NCBI GenBank assembly: GCA_934515035.1
Contig: CAKSXP010000113.1
Span: 1 to 6,164 of the forward strand
Source of the DNA: an uncultured Oscillospiraceae bacterium
GTDB lineage: Bacteria > Bacillota > Clostridia > Oscillospirales > Oscillospiraceae
Reading direction: 5' to 3'
Length of the DNA: 6,164 nucleotides
The position numbers and the translations under genes were made by a program. Positions within the stretch are counted from its first letter, which is position 1; the number at the start of each line of letters is the position of its first letter. This document shows positions 1 to 5,217 of this stretch, in pieces. Below the pieces are notes generated by a model. The model made no database searches and was not told the origin of the DNA. It saw nothing but the letters and a program-made list of their open reading frames with translations.

Positions 1-86
1 GTGCAGGTGATCATGCCGTCATAAAAGCCGCTGCCGCCCGTAATCCGGTATGCGCCGCGAATGGCTTCTTTTCGTTCCACGTTCAT
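1..86 (-). CDS. N-terminal fragment of a gene cut by the window edge, possibly a SAM-dependent methyltransferase
   Basis: Only the first 28 codons are present. They begin MNVERKEAIRGAYRITGG and continue SGFYDGMITC up to the edge. The ATG shares four bases with the stop of the upstream hydrolase gene (ATGA overlap), and a GGAGGA ribosome-binding sequence sits directly before it inside the hydrolase's last codons. Translational coupling in one operon is therefore very likely. The GAYRITG..FYDGMITC pattern recalls the start of class I SAM-dependent methyltransferases found in Clostridia, but no SAM-binding motif is inside the window. That identity is a recollection, not a demonstration. That a real gene starts here is well supported by overlap, RBS and phase; its function is not. 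Confidence 0.7.
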   Translation of the reverse strand, partial: MNVERKEAIRGAYRITGGSGFYDGMITC

Positions 87-859
87 TCCTCCGGATCCAA
101 AAATTTTTCCGCATATCGGTAAAATTCCTGCGGATAGATCATCACGAGCTCTGCGTGATCCATTTTCGGGATGCCGCAAAGCTGCGCATGTCGGAAATAA
201 TCCCTGATAAATCTGATATTCCCGCTGCGCGCCTTCTTTTCTTCTTCGCCGTACCAATAGACGATGCGGCAGCCGGTTTCTGCCGGTTCCGGCGGCAGAG
301 CATAGTTGTTGGCCGACCAGAAGATATTGCGGACGGTACGGCTTGAATAGGTTTTAAGATACGCCGTCAGTGCGTCGTACTCCTTCACGGGGTCACGTCC
401 CGGCAGCGTCCAGCGTTCGGGCGGATATGCCGCCTCCAGTATTTTCCGGCTTCTTGTAACGAGCTTAAAGCCCAGACAGTCGCGCAGACACGCAAGGCGG
501 CGCAGCGGCAGCGGCATCCGGTATGGCGTAATGCCGGCGTCAATGATCGCGCGTTCGACCGGTATCTTCCCCAGCGCAAGAAATCGCGTCAGGCACGCGC
601 CGCCCAGCGAACAGCCGTAGGCAGCATCCAGTCGGGTAACGCCGCGTGCTTTCAGCCTGTCCGTTATCTCGTCCACCGTCGTCTCGACGGAGACAAAGAC
701 CTCTCCCGTTTCCCCGTGGCCGTCGTAGACGATCTGCATCACATGGTATTCCTGCGCCAGCAGCGCCACCGAATCGGTGAACGCCCACTCCGGCTCCGCC
801 GTGCACGGCAGAAAAAGCAGCGTTTTTCCCTGCTCTTTTCCATATTCCAAAATTCTCAT
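83..859 (-). CDS. Alpha/beta hydrolase, 258 aa
   Basis: Probable cytoplasmic serine hydrolase of the alpha/beta fold; substrate unknown. The nucleophile elbow is G82-C-S84-L-G86, with Ser84 as the likely nucleophile, after a core strand ending in Asp-Gly-His-Gly (46-49), a motif common between early strands of this fold. The catalytic His is probably His235 in KMDHAEL. The acid is probably one of the glutamates in YGEEE (205-207), in place of the usual Asp. There is no signal peptide or membrane segment, and the length suits a minimal hydrolase with a small lid. It starts 16 nt after the upstream esterase gene with only a weak purine-rich RBS, so it probably depends on read-through or coupling, and it overlaps the next gene by ATGA. 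It could be an esterase, lipase-like or thioesterase enzyme. Fold confidence is high, function low. Confidence 0.88.
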   Translation of the reverse strand: MRILEYGKEQGKTLLFLPCTAEPEWAFTDSVALLAQEYHVMQIVYDGHGETGEVFVSVETTVDEITDRLKARGVTRLDAAYGCSLGGACLTRFLALGKIPVERAIIDAGITPYRMPLPLRRLACLRDCLGFKLVTRSRKILEAAYPPERWTLPGRDPVKEYDALTAYLKTYSSRTVRNIFWSANNYALPPEPAETGCRIVYWYGEEEKKARSGNIRFIRDYFRHAQLCGIPKMDHAELVMIYPQEFYRYAEKFLDPEE

Positions 860-875
860 CTTTCGGTCCCGGTCC

Positions 876-1826
876 TCAGCTTTTCAGAATTTCCGTTATT
901 CTGGCAAAGTCCTCCCTTGCCTCCTTGAAATACGGCAGCATGCAATAGCAGTGGACCATTTTTCGCCGGGCAAAGGCTATGTAAGGAACATTTGCGCGCT
1001 TGCAGGCCTTCTCAAAGTCCGGCAGAGCGCCGTAAAGCACCTCGTCCGCGGAGTAGAAAAAGTGGATATCGCCCACGCCGGAAAAATCTCCGCGCGAACC
1101 GGAGAGCATGTAGTCCGGTACATTCTCCTGCCCGTGGCGCATAAATTTTTCGACCGTGACCATAAAGGCGTAGTCTATGGCGACGTCCCTCTCGTTCAGT
1201 GCCTGCATCCGCGCCTTTTCGGCATCGTTCCATGGCACCTCACCGGGCGAGACAGCGACAATGTGGCGCGGCTGCGGCAGAGGTTCAGGCTGTGCGCTGT
1301 TGTGCGCGGCAATGCCCAGCGCCAGCGCGCCGCCGGAGGAAAAGCCGCAGGTGCTGACATTGCCGCCGCCGTAAAGCCCGATCATTCTGCGGTAGCACTC
1401 ATATGCCATATCATATGTTTCGGTGATGCAGTGCTCCATGCAGAGCGGATAGAACGGGAACCACACATCGCAGCCGGTATCCCGCATCAGCTTGCGCATA
1501 ACTGGCAGGTCGCCCTTATCCGGTCCGATGACCATACCGCCGCCGAAAAAGTAGAGTATCGCACGCTCCGAGGGTGCTGGTTTCTCTCTTACGATCAGGC
1601 ACGGAAAGCCGTTCACCGTGATCGTCTCATAGTATGCCTTGTGGTCGGTCGGTGCAAAAACGCCGCGATTGCGGTTTTGCTTTTCGATGACCTTTCGAAT
1701 TTCATCCTCCGGCAGACCGAACGCCTTTTTCGCACCGGAAAGCCGATACACACCGCGCAGCAGCGAAGCAAAAGCACTGATCTTTCCGCTGCCGGTCAAT
1801 ACACATTCTGTCTTTTTTTCAGCCAT
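876..1826 (-). CDS. HSL-family alpha/beta hydrolase (esterase-like), 316 aa
   Basis: Resembles the hormone-sensitive-lipase group of bacterial esterases (alpha/beta hydrolase fold-3), which hydrolyse short acyl esters. A glycine-rich oxyanion-hole loop occurs at FFGGGMVIG (93-101). The nucleophile elbow is G161-F-S163-S-G165-G, so Ser163 is the likely nucleophile. Asp261 in YSADEVLY and His292 in KMVHCYC complete the triad, in the family's usual order and spacing. The loop normally reads HGGG; here Phe94 replaces the His, which may change oxyanion-loop packing or substrate choice. No signal peptide is visible, so it probably acts in the cytoplasm. The ATG lies 6 nt after the stop of the membrane-protein gene, and the last codons of that gene (AAAGGTGA) supply the Shine-Dalgarno sequence. 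That supports one operon with translational coupling. Natural substrate unknown. Confidence 0.9.
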   Translation of the reverse strand: MAEKKTECVLTGSGKISAFASLLRGVYRLSGAKKAFGLPEDEIRKVIEKQNRNRGVFAPTDHKAYYETITVNGFPCLIVREKPAPSERAILYFFGGGMVIGPDKGDLPVMRKLMRDTGCDVWFPFYPLCMEHCITETYDMAYECYRRMIGLYGGGNVSTCGFSSGGALALGIAAHNSAQPEPLPQPRHIVAVSPGEVPWNDAEKARMQALNERDVAIDYAFMVTVEKFMRHGQENVPDYMLSGSRGDFSGVGDIHFFYSADEVLYGALPDFEKACKRANVPYIAFARRKMVHCYCMLPYFKEAREDFARITEILKS

Positions 1827-1832
1827 ATCGGT

Positions 1833-2534
1833 TCACCTTTCCTTTTTCGTTTGTACGCCCGCCCAGACGGCATTCACAAGCATCCAGACGCAAAGCGCCG
1901 CGTTCCCGGAGCCCTGGCTCAGAACGAAATCCCAGGTGGAAACATCCGCGCCGAGCGCCTGACGGATATCCGGGATCAGCACAAGCAGAAGCTGAAAAAC
2001 GAGTACGTGGAGCGCAAACATCCGCCGCGGCAGGACGGTCTTTTTTGTCAACACCGCAAAGGCGCTTGTGAGTATAAGCAGTATCATTCCCGCGTAGGCA
2101 ATGAGCATCGACGGCATGAGGCGGTCATACTGCGCCTGTATCAGCACTGCCGTTTCCTCCCGCCCGAGCAGCGGAGAGAGCGTGCTCGTCCAGTCGGCAA
2201 GGCTGCCGATAAATAGATGCAGCGCTCCGGCCGAGGATATGTAGATCACGCCGCCTATGAGGACCGCCGCGCGGGTCTTTCGGTACTGCGGCTGTATCTG
2301 ACGGTAAGAAACGCGCACGGTGAATATTCCGAGCGCCATTCCGCAGAGCCCCGCTGCGATCAGCAGAGGCAGCCGCCAGGCTTCCCATGCTCCGCTCAGA
2401 TATGCCTCCCGCGCAAACAGTCCACTGTCGCCGGCGCTTGCCGGGATCACGCTCAGGCACAGGTCTCCGACAAGCATCAGGAACGCGCCGAGCGCGCCGA
2501 GCAGGCTATATCTTTGATACGTTTTAAGGTCCAT
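1833..2534 (-). CDS. Six-TM membrane protein of unknown function, 233 aa
   Basis: Hydrophobic protein with about six predicted membrane helices at residues 11-30, 55-75, 89-110, 141-162, 172-188 and 209-227. It ends in a basic tail (KKER). The first helix runs into GDLCLS, and acidic, aromatic and small residues (GDSGLF..AYLSG.WEAWR, 35-54) fill the first loop. His106 and Asp114 flank the end of helix 3. The pattern recalls uncharacterised Bacillota membrane families such as DUF6796, but I cannot confirm this. No transporter or enzyme motif is recognisable. The start has a consensus AGGAGG (2541-2546) six nt upstream. It is the first gene of the run leading into the two hydrolases, so it may handle or sense a lipid or ester they act on; that is speculation. 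Existence confident, function unknown. Confidence 0.87.
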   Translation of the reverse strand: MDLKTYQRYSLLGALGAFLMLVGDLCLSVIPASAGDSGLFAREAYLSGAWEAWRLPLLIAAGLCGMALGIFTVRVSYRQIQPQYRKTRAAVLIGGVIYISSAGALHLFIGSLADWTSTLSPLLGREETAVLIQAQYDRLMPSMLIAYAGMILLILTSAFAVLTKKTVLPRRMFALHVLVFQLLLVLIPDIRQALGADVSTWDFVLSQGSGNAALCVWMLVNAVWAGVQTKKER

Positions 2535-2603
2535 GCCGATCCTCCTCGATACAATAAAAATATTTGTTATCCACAGCAGTTAGAATAGACTAACCATATC
2601 CCT

Positions 2604-2629
2604 TTCAAAAAGCCGCCGTCAGCGGCTTT
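2604..2629 (-). terminator. Terminator-like hairpin in the leader of the leftward operon (possible attenuator)
   Basis: Perfect 8-bp inverted repeat: AAAGCCGC (2609-2616) and GCGGCTTT (2622-2629) around a 5-nt loop. Read leftwards, the stem runs into five T residues and then GAAAGG; read rightwards only three T occur, so it favours the minus strand. It lies about 65 nt downstream of the predicted start of transcription and 70 nt before the membrane-protein gene. It could end a short RNA, act as an attenuator, or be a leftover terminator of a lost gene. The T-tract is modest. Confidence 0.5.
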
Positions 2630-2869
2630 CAGCGTTCATCCGGGATGTGCGCATATTGTTATTTGACCTTCTCTGTTTTCATCATAGGCCGGCCCGCCTC
2701 TATTATACATCGGTTCCGCACAAACACAATAAATTTCTCATTTTTACGAAGAAAAGTTTCAAACAGGACCCCCTTACGAACGCCAACGCCGGGCACATTC
2801 TTTGTGCCGTGGGACAGACCGCTGAGAAAGCTTCTATGAACGCTTGTCTCTTGTAATCTCCGCCGTCAT
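2630..2869. other. Non-coding stretch without an intact gene
   Basis: Apart from the leftward promoter, this stretch has no convincing gene. Short plus-strand frames of 64-69 codons lack ribosome-binding sites and have irregular, low-complexity translations. Small structures seen are a GGCCGGCC palindrome (2687-2694) and a 6-bp hairpin GGCACA/TGTGCC (2792-2808) with no T-tract. An 8-codon leader frame (MMKTEKVK, 2685-2659, minus) lies just after the predicted leftward start of transcription but has no clear RBS. It may be the decayed body of the gene whose 3' end is at 2870-3010. Confidence 0.4.
2702..2729 (-). promoter_or_regulatory. Candidate sigma-70/SigA promoter for the leftward operon
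   Basis: On the minus strand a perfect TATAAT (2707-2702) follows TTGTGT (2729-2724) after a 16-nt spacer. The -10 box is ideal; the -35 box keeps only TTG. Transcription would start near 2695 and leave a leader of about 160 nt before the membrane-protein ATG. No better promoter was seen nearer the gene, although a weaker TTGAAA/TATTCT pair lies near 2584-2606. Confidence 0.5.
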
Positions 2870-3010
2870 ATGATATGGGGATTTACCTGCTGCATACCGA
2901 ATGCCATTGAGGGCGGGACTGTCCTCGGGATAAACGCAATGGACGCCGGCGAGATCCGCCGGACGGCCGCTATGACCGAGGCGTATGAGCTGGGGCACAG
3001 CGTTTTATAA
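2870..3010 (+). pseudogene. Probable 3' stub of a decayed plus-strand gene (46 codons)
   Basis: An open frame begins at ATG 2870 (open back to 2840) and ends TAA at 3008-3010. Its last part reads IEGGTVLGINAMDAGEIRR followed by TAAMTEAYELGHSVL, which has the composition of a normal folded protein tail (alternating hydrophobics, a likely final helix). The ATG has no Shine-Dalgarno sequence, and the first residues (MIWGFTCC) look unlike the rest, so the true coding sequence probably entered from upstream and has been lost. The stop lies 7 nt before a strong plus-strand terminator, as expected for a genuine gene end. I do not recognise the family. The alternative is a chance frame, or a very small gene. 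Confidence 0.4.
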
Positions 3011-3017
3011 AAGTCAC

Positions 3018-3057
3018 AATGCCGCCGTGATCCCGTCTGGATCGCGGCGGCATTTTT
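3018..3057 (+). terminator. Strong Rho-independent terminator, rightward
   Basis: Sixteen-pair stem: 3018-3033 pairs with 3039-3054 around the 5-nt loop CGTCT, followed by TTTTT (3053-3057). Fifteen pairs are Watson-Crick and one is U-G (3028/3044). On the minus strand that position would be an A-C mismatch and no T-tract follows directly, so the hairpin is built for rightward transcription. It has no intact plus-strand gene to serve and marks the end of the stub just upstream. It may still weakly stop transcripts of the regulator gene coming from the right. Confidence 0.85.
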
Positions 3058-3106
3058 CTATGCTCATGAGCCGCTTACGGCGCGGCGGTCATCTATAATA
3101 CCATCC

Positions 3107-3769
3107 CTACACTTTCAAAACAAAATGGTTTTTGCGGAATTCCAGAAGCCCCTCGGCGCGCATTTTTCCAAGCTCCAGCGAAAGGCCGCTCCGCTCCACT
3201 GCAAGATAGTCCGCGAGCTGCTGGCGGGTGAATGGAATGTCGAATTCATACTTTCCGAGCCGCTGAGCCTCGGCGGAGAGATAGCTCATCAGCTTCGCCC
3301 GCGTCGTGCGCTGGCCCATGTGCGTGAGCTTTTCGCTGAAACGCAGGTTTTTCTCCGCAAGCTCGCCGAGCAGGTTGCGGACGATCCGGCTGTGGTGGGC
3401 GCAGGCGGAGGGGCACAGGTTCAGCACGCGCGCCACATTCAAAAACATCGCGCTGACAGGCGTTTCCGCCGCCACGCTCACATTCAGCATGGAGCCGGGC
3501 GCACAGGCAAACGCCGCGGCAAAAGTCTGGCCCGGTCCCGCCTTGGAGAGGATATTGCGGTTGCCCCAGATATCCTCCTGAATGACGAGAACGCTCCCGG
3601 CCAGCACAAGGCCGATTGCCTCCGCCGTGTCGCCGGCGCGCAGGAGAAAATCATCCTTCGGATACTCCCGCTTCTCGGCCCCGAGGCAGGCGAGCACAGC
3701 GGGCAGTTCCTCCGCGGAAACGCCGGAAAAGAGCCGTGAAGCGGCGATGACAGGCAAAAAATCTTTCAT
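3107..3769 (-). CDS. Crp/Fnr-family transcriptional regulator, 220 aa
   Basis: Cytoplasmic DNA-binding regulator. The N-terminal cyclic-nucleotide-like beta-barrel spans about residues 10-115 (LFSGVSAEEL, then RAGDTAEAIGLVLAGSV). A long dimerisation helix covers about 125-150. The C-terminal winged helix-turn-helix covers about 155-215, with FTRQQLADYLAVERSGLS (180-197) as the HTH core. The barrel lacks the Arg/Ser cAMP-pocket signature of true CRP. Cysteines at 28, 89, 119 and 123 are not arranged like the N-terminal Cys cluster of Fnr. The signal is therefore unknown; related Clostridia regulators are linked to nitrosative or redox stress. I chose ATG 3769 rather than the longer frame to 3841, because 220 aa fits the family and the longer start would run through the shared operator/promoter. 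It is divergent from a 4Fe-4S gene and probably controls that gene and itself. Confidence 0.92.
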   Translation of the reverse strand: MKDFLPVIAASRLFSGVSAEELPAVLACLGAEKREYPKDDFLLRAGDTAEAIGLVLAGSVLVIQEDIWGNRNILSKAGPGQTFAAAFACAPGSMLNVSVAAETPVSAMFLNVARVLNLCPSACAHHSRIVRNLLGELAEKNLRFSEKLTHMGQRTTRAKLMSYLSAEAQRLGKYEFDIPFTRQQLADYLAVERSGLSLELGKMRAEGLLEFRKNHFVLKV

Positions 3770-3783
3770 AAAAATCTTCTTTC

Positions 3784-3797
3784 GTTGAAAATTCAAC
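3784..3797. promoter_or_regulatory. Perfect palindrome, candidate Crp/Fnr operator
   Basis: GTTGAAAATTCAAC is a perfect 14-bp palindrome between the divergent regulator and 4Fe-4S genes. It contains TTGA-4-TCAA, two bases tighter than the classical Fnr site TTGAT-4-ATCAA, so a variant specificity is implied. Its centre, 3790.5, is 41.5 bases upstream of the start expected from the TATAAT at 3820-3825, the standard class II activator position. It also lies between the start codon of the regulator gene and the only -10-like box upstream of it, which would suit autorepression. Confidence 0.65.
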
Positions 3798-3819
3798 CGA
3801 CTTGCTGCACACATTCTAT

Positions 3820-3825
3820 TATAAT
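3820..3825 (+). promoter_or_regulatory. -10 box of the 4Fe-4S gene promoter
   Basis: Perfect TATAAT with no recognisable -35 hexamer at 16-19 nt spacing (the bases there are around CCGACT). This is typical of activator-dependent promoters. Transcription should begin near 3832, giving a leader of about 24 nt with AGGAGG (3841-3846). The sequence ATTATAAT reads the same on both strands, so 3818-3823 could also serve as a -10 box for the divergent regulator gene. Confidence 0.6.
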
Positions 3826-3855
3826 CATGCCAGAAAAGCAAGGAGGCTCAGACAA

Positions 3856-4566
3856 ATGAAACGGAGAATTATCGATATCGACCGGGAAAAATGCAACGGC
3901 TGCGGTGCCTGTGCCGCCGCCTGCCACGAGGGCGCCATCGCGATGGTGGACGGCAAGGCGGAGCTGATGCGCGACGACTACTGCGATGGTCTGGGCGACT
4001 GTCTGCCCGCCTGCCCCACCGGGGCCATCACCTTCGTGGAGCGCGAGGCCGCGGCCTATGACGAAAAGGCAGTGCTCGCGAACAAGCAGAAAAAGCCGCA
4101 GTCTCAGGGCATGACGCTGCCCTGCGGCTGTCCGGGAACGCAGTCGAAGCGCATTGATCACGCGGACAGCGGCTGCGCGACCACGCCGCACACGGAACCG
4201 GTGAGCCGCCTTTCCCAGTGGCCGGTGCAGATAAGGCTCGTCCCGGTGAACGCCCCGTATTTCGACGGTGCCAAGCTGCTCATCGCCGCCGACTGCACGG
4301 CTTACGCCTACGCCGCCTTCCACGAGCGCTTCATCAAGGGCCGCATCACTCTGGTCGGCTGCCCGAAGCTCGACGGCGTGGATTACAGCGAAAAGCTCAC
4401 GGAAATCATCCGGAACAACGATATCCAGAGTGTGACCGTCGTCCGCATGGAGGTTCCCTGCTGCGGCGGACTGGAAAACGCGGCGAAAACGGCCCTGCAG
4501 AAAAGCGGGAAATTCATCCCCTGGCAGGTCGTAACGATCTCCACGGACGGAAAAATTATCGATTGA
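3856..4566 (+). CDS. 4Fe-4S ferredoxin-like protein with Cys-rich C-terminal domain, 236 aa
   Basis: Probable cytoplasmic electron-transfer or redox-sensing protein. Residues 13-23 hold one canonical cluster motif, C13-x2-C16-x2-C19-x3-C23. The second motif, C43-x5-C49-x3-C53-P, lacks the expected second Cys (Leu46). It may bind a [3Fe-4S] cluster or take an outside ligand. A linker carries C90, C92 and C107. The C-terminal domain has C147, C169-P and a C202-C203-G-G pair, spaced like an extra metal or disulfide site. The start was set at ATG 3856, nine nt after AGGAGG (3841-3846), because an earlier ATG at 3802 lies inside the promoter. Similar proteins in Clostridia are, as I recall, found with hydroxylamine reductase (hcp) and a Crp/Fnr regulator. 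Here the gene stands alone and is followed by its own terminator. Confidence 0.92.
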   Translation: MKRRIIDIDREKCNGCGACAAACHEGAIAMVDGKAELMRDDYCDGLGDCLPACPTGAITFVEREAAAYDEKAVLANKQKKPQSQGMTLPCGCPGTQSKRIDHADSGCATTPHTEPVSRLSQWPVQIRLVPVNAPYFDGAKLLIAADCTAYAYAAFHERFIKGRITLVGCPKLDGVDYSEKLTEIIRNNDIQSVTVVRMEVPCCGGLENAAKTALQKSGKFIPWQVVTISTDGKIID

Positions 4567-4569
4567 GCG

Positions 4570-4613
4570 AAACCCTCCCGGCACTGCGCTGAGCAATGCC
4601 GGGAGGGTTTTTT
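4570..4613 (+). terminator. Rho-independent terminator of the 4Fe-4S gene
   Basis: Long GC-rich stem: AAACCCTCCCGGCA (4570-4583) pairs with 4597-4610, and an inner TGC/GCA can extend it. It is followed by a six-T run (4608-4613) beginning inside the stem, four bases after the TGA stop. On the minus strand only three T follow, but the convergent gene on that side ends nearby, so it may act weakly in both directions. Confidence 0.92.
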
Positions 4614-4651
4614 CGCTTATTTCAGCAGTTCCTCCATGTAATTTTCAGGCT

Positions 4652-5143
4652 TCAAAACAATGTACACAGCCCTGCCGCAGCGGCGCTGGCGGGAATGTAT
4701 ATCACAAAGTGCAGCAGGTGCGTTCTCATGTTATATCCAAACATGTGCGGCCCCACCACGCCCTTCAGTTCCGGATAAAAATGCGGAAAGAAGCCGGAAT
4801 GGCAAAGCAGCACCCAGTCAAAGAAAACAATATCATAGATCTCCATGCAATAGAGCAGGAAAATGAAGCGCGCGAAGAATTTCAAAAAGCCGAAATCATT
4901 CCGGACACCGTCCCATACGCTGAGAACTGCCGCACCGATAAAAATCAGAACGGCAATAGCTTCTATCGTCCAGCCGAGCACATGCGCGCCGCGGAACCGC
5001 TCTTTTCTGTCGGGGATCGCAGCCAGATTCTCCTTCGGCGCGGAGGAGAAAAAACGCTTATCCTGAATAAAGCCGACAGCGCCGTACAGGACGAGAAAAT
5101 ATGCCAGCATGATCATGCCCTCTGCAATTATCGTTATCTTCAT
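4652..5143 (-). CDS. Four-TM membrane protein of unknown function, apparently frameshifted at the C-terminus, 163 aa
   Basis: Small integral membrane protein with likely helices at residues 5-25, 56-76, 88-114 and 143-162. Between helices 3 and 4 is a distinctive loop with several His, Pro and aromatic residues (CHSGFFPHFYPELKG, 114-128, then GPHMFGYN). It contains His115, His121 and His133, with His142 and His145 next to helix 4. These could form a metal or ligand site, but I do not recognise the family. AGGAGG (5149-5154) lies 5 nt before the ATG. The frame stops at TGA 4652-4654, directly after the last helix. In another frame the next bases read KPENYMEELLK and then TAA at 4617-4619; one extra T in the run of four before the stop would join them to give about 175 aa. 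It follows the oxidoreductase gene after 74 nt, probably in the same transcript. Confidence 0.82.
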   Translation of the reverse strand: MKITIIAEGMIMLAYFLVLYGAVGFIQDKRFFSSAPKENLAAIPDRKERFRGAHVLGWTIEAIAVLIFIGAAVLSVWDGVRNDFGFLKFFARFIFLLYCMEIYDIVFFDWVLLCHSGFFPHFYPELKGVVGPHMFGYNMRTHLLHFVIYIPASAAAAGLCTLF

Positions 5144-5144
5144 T

Positions 5145-5198
5145 TTATCCTCCTAAAAGCATCATCACGGCAGACAGCGCATTTCTCGCCGTTTTCAT
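5145..5198 (-). CDS. Possible 17-codon leader ORF before the four-TM gene
   Basis: MKTARNALSAVMMLLGG starts at 5198 and ends in TAA one base before the next ATG. Its stop overlaps the AGGAGG region that serves the four-TM gene, which would allow re-initiation. It has no clear Shine-Dalgarno sequence of its own, and such a short frame can easily arise by chance. The same frame is open a few codons further upstream (ERTRSEQ), so it might instead be the tail of a lost gene. Confidence 0.2.
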   Translation of the reverse strand: MKTARNALSAVMMLLGG

Positions 5199-5217
5199 CT
5201 GTTCGGAGCGGGTTCGT

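Noticed and set aside
777..2216. 479-codon plus-strand open frame
   Set aside because: It lies opposite three well-supported minus-strand genes with clear motifs and RBSs. Its translation is rich in Arg/His/Ala with no domain signature, typical of the antisense of GC-rich coding DNA.
2687..2694. GGCCGGCC palindrome
   Set aside because: Eight bases in GC-rich DNA next to a promoter; there is no repeat elsewhere in the window to suggest a binding or recombination site.
2792..2808. GGCACA/TGTGCC hairpin
   Set aside because: Only six pairs and no T-tract on either strand, so it is not a credible terminator.
2645..2856. Overlapping plus-strand frames of 64-69 codons
   Set aside because: No RBS, no recognisable protein features, and they overlap each other in different frames over the leftward promoter.
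3094..3099. TATAAT just downstream of the regulator gene
   Set aside because: No -35 box at a suitable distance, and rightward transcription from it would run antisense into the regulator gene. Likely chance.
3770..3841. Upstream start for the Crp/Fnr gene (24 extra codons)
   Set aside because: The extension crosses the palindrome and both -10 boxes and gives an unusually long N-terminus for the family.
3793..4596. 267-codon minus-strand open frame opposite the 4Fe-4S gene
   Set aside because: The plus strand encodes clear Cys cluster motifs with AGGAGG and a terminator. The minus frame runs through both terminator and promoter and has biased antisense composition.
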